A stretch of DNA of 64,000 nt, taken from positions 28,314,941 through 28,378,940 of the forward strand of contig OX243827.1 in NCBI GenBank assembly GCA_945859605.1, written 5' to 3'. Shown here piece by piece: positions 63,931 through 64,000 of this stretch. The notes below the pieces were generated by a model, which ran no database searches, was not told where the DNA came from, and saw only the letters and a program-made list of their open reading frames with translations. The number at the start of each line of letters is the position of its first letter. Position 1 is the first letter of the stretch. Origin of the DNA: Lumbricus rubellus (lineage: Eukaryota > Annelida > Clitellata > Crassiclitellata > Lumbricidae). The translations under genes were made by a program, and so were the position numbers.

Positions 63931-64000
63931 ACGCGTGCACATACATAGCCTAAATAGGCCTATATCTGTCGATCCAAAATAATCATACAATAGTGTCATC

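Overview
The window is animal genomic DNA: multi-exon genes with GT-AG (and two GC-AG) introns, dense transposons, tRNA-derived SINE pieces and long microsatellites. The short palindrome-like motif TAGGCCTA recurs everywhere in non-coding DNA. The LTR retrotransposon has the Gmr1-type domain order known from deuterostomes, and the genes are L1CAM-family immunoglobulin (Ig) proteins. I infer a marine deuterostome invertebrate, possibly an echinoderm; the exact lineage is uncertain.

The protein-coding content is one cluster of four L1CAM-like Ig receptor genes. Gene A (+, 549-3265) is the 3' end of a gene that starts before the window. Gene B (+, 8883-24025) looks complete: 12 exons, 674 codons. 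Gene C (-, 25307-40216) has 11 exons and 879 codons. Gene D (-, 42715-47269) has 5 exons and 491 codons. A and B are tandem; C and D are tandem on the other strand; B and C meet tail to tail about 1.3 kb apart. All exon models were built by hand from splice sites and keep frame throughout. B and C share the same ectodomain plan (Ig1, Ig2, Ig3, Ig4 and an Ig6-like last domain of L1CAM, with no Ig5 and no fibronectin repeats) and several exons of exactly equal length. D keeps only Ig4.

The most interesting point is the cytoplasmic side. A and B carry a short L1-type tail with the juxtamembrane RNKGxxY motif and an ankyrin-binding-type motif (FVGAY, compare FIGQY). C and D carry an unrelated single-exon tail of about 290-330 residues ending in an array of tyrosine motifs with an 11-residue (33 bp) period. 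In D seven YLEL motifs are spaced so that each neighbouring pair fits the ITAM spacing (YxxL-x7-YxxL), and six also fit the ITIM consensus. One adhesion ectodomain family is thus coupled to two output types, cytoskeletal anchoring or tyrosine signalling, side by side in one locus. Any role in recognition or immunity is inference.

The rest is mobile DNA. 49899-58492 is a hAT transposon with perfect 8-bp target duplications, into which a young Gmr1-like Ty3/gypsy element (50277-56556) has inserted. That element lacks the integrase core and has a stop codon in reverse transcriptase. Other elements include hAT-type elements at 9990-11137, 11433-12624, 28353-28764, 28872-32473 and 59273-60231, a family of MITEs with TIR CATGGGCGGAGACTT, a decayed Tc1/mariner element, LINE 3' ends and SINEs. 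A 200-bp assembly gap lies at 62001-62200. I found no host gene from 47270 to the end.
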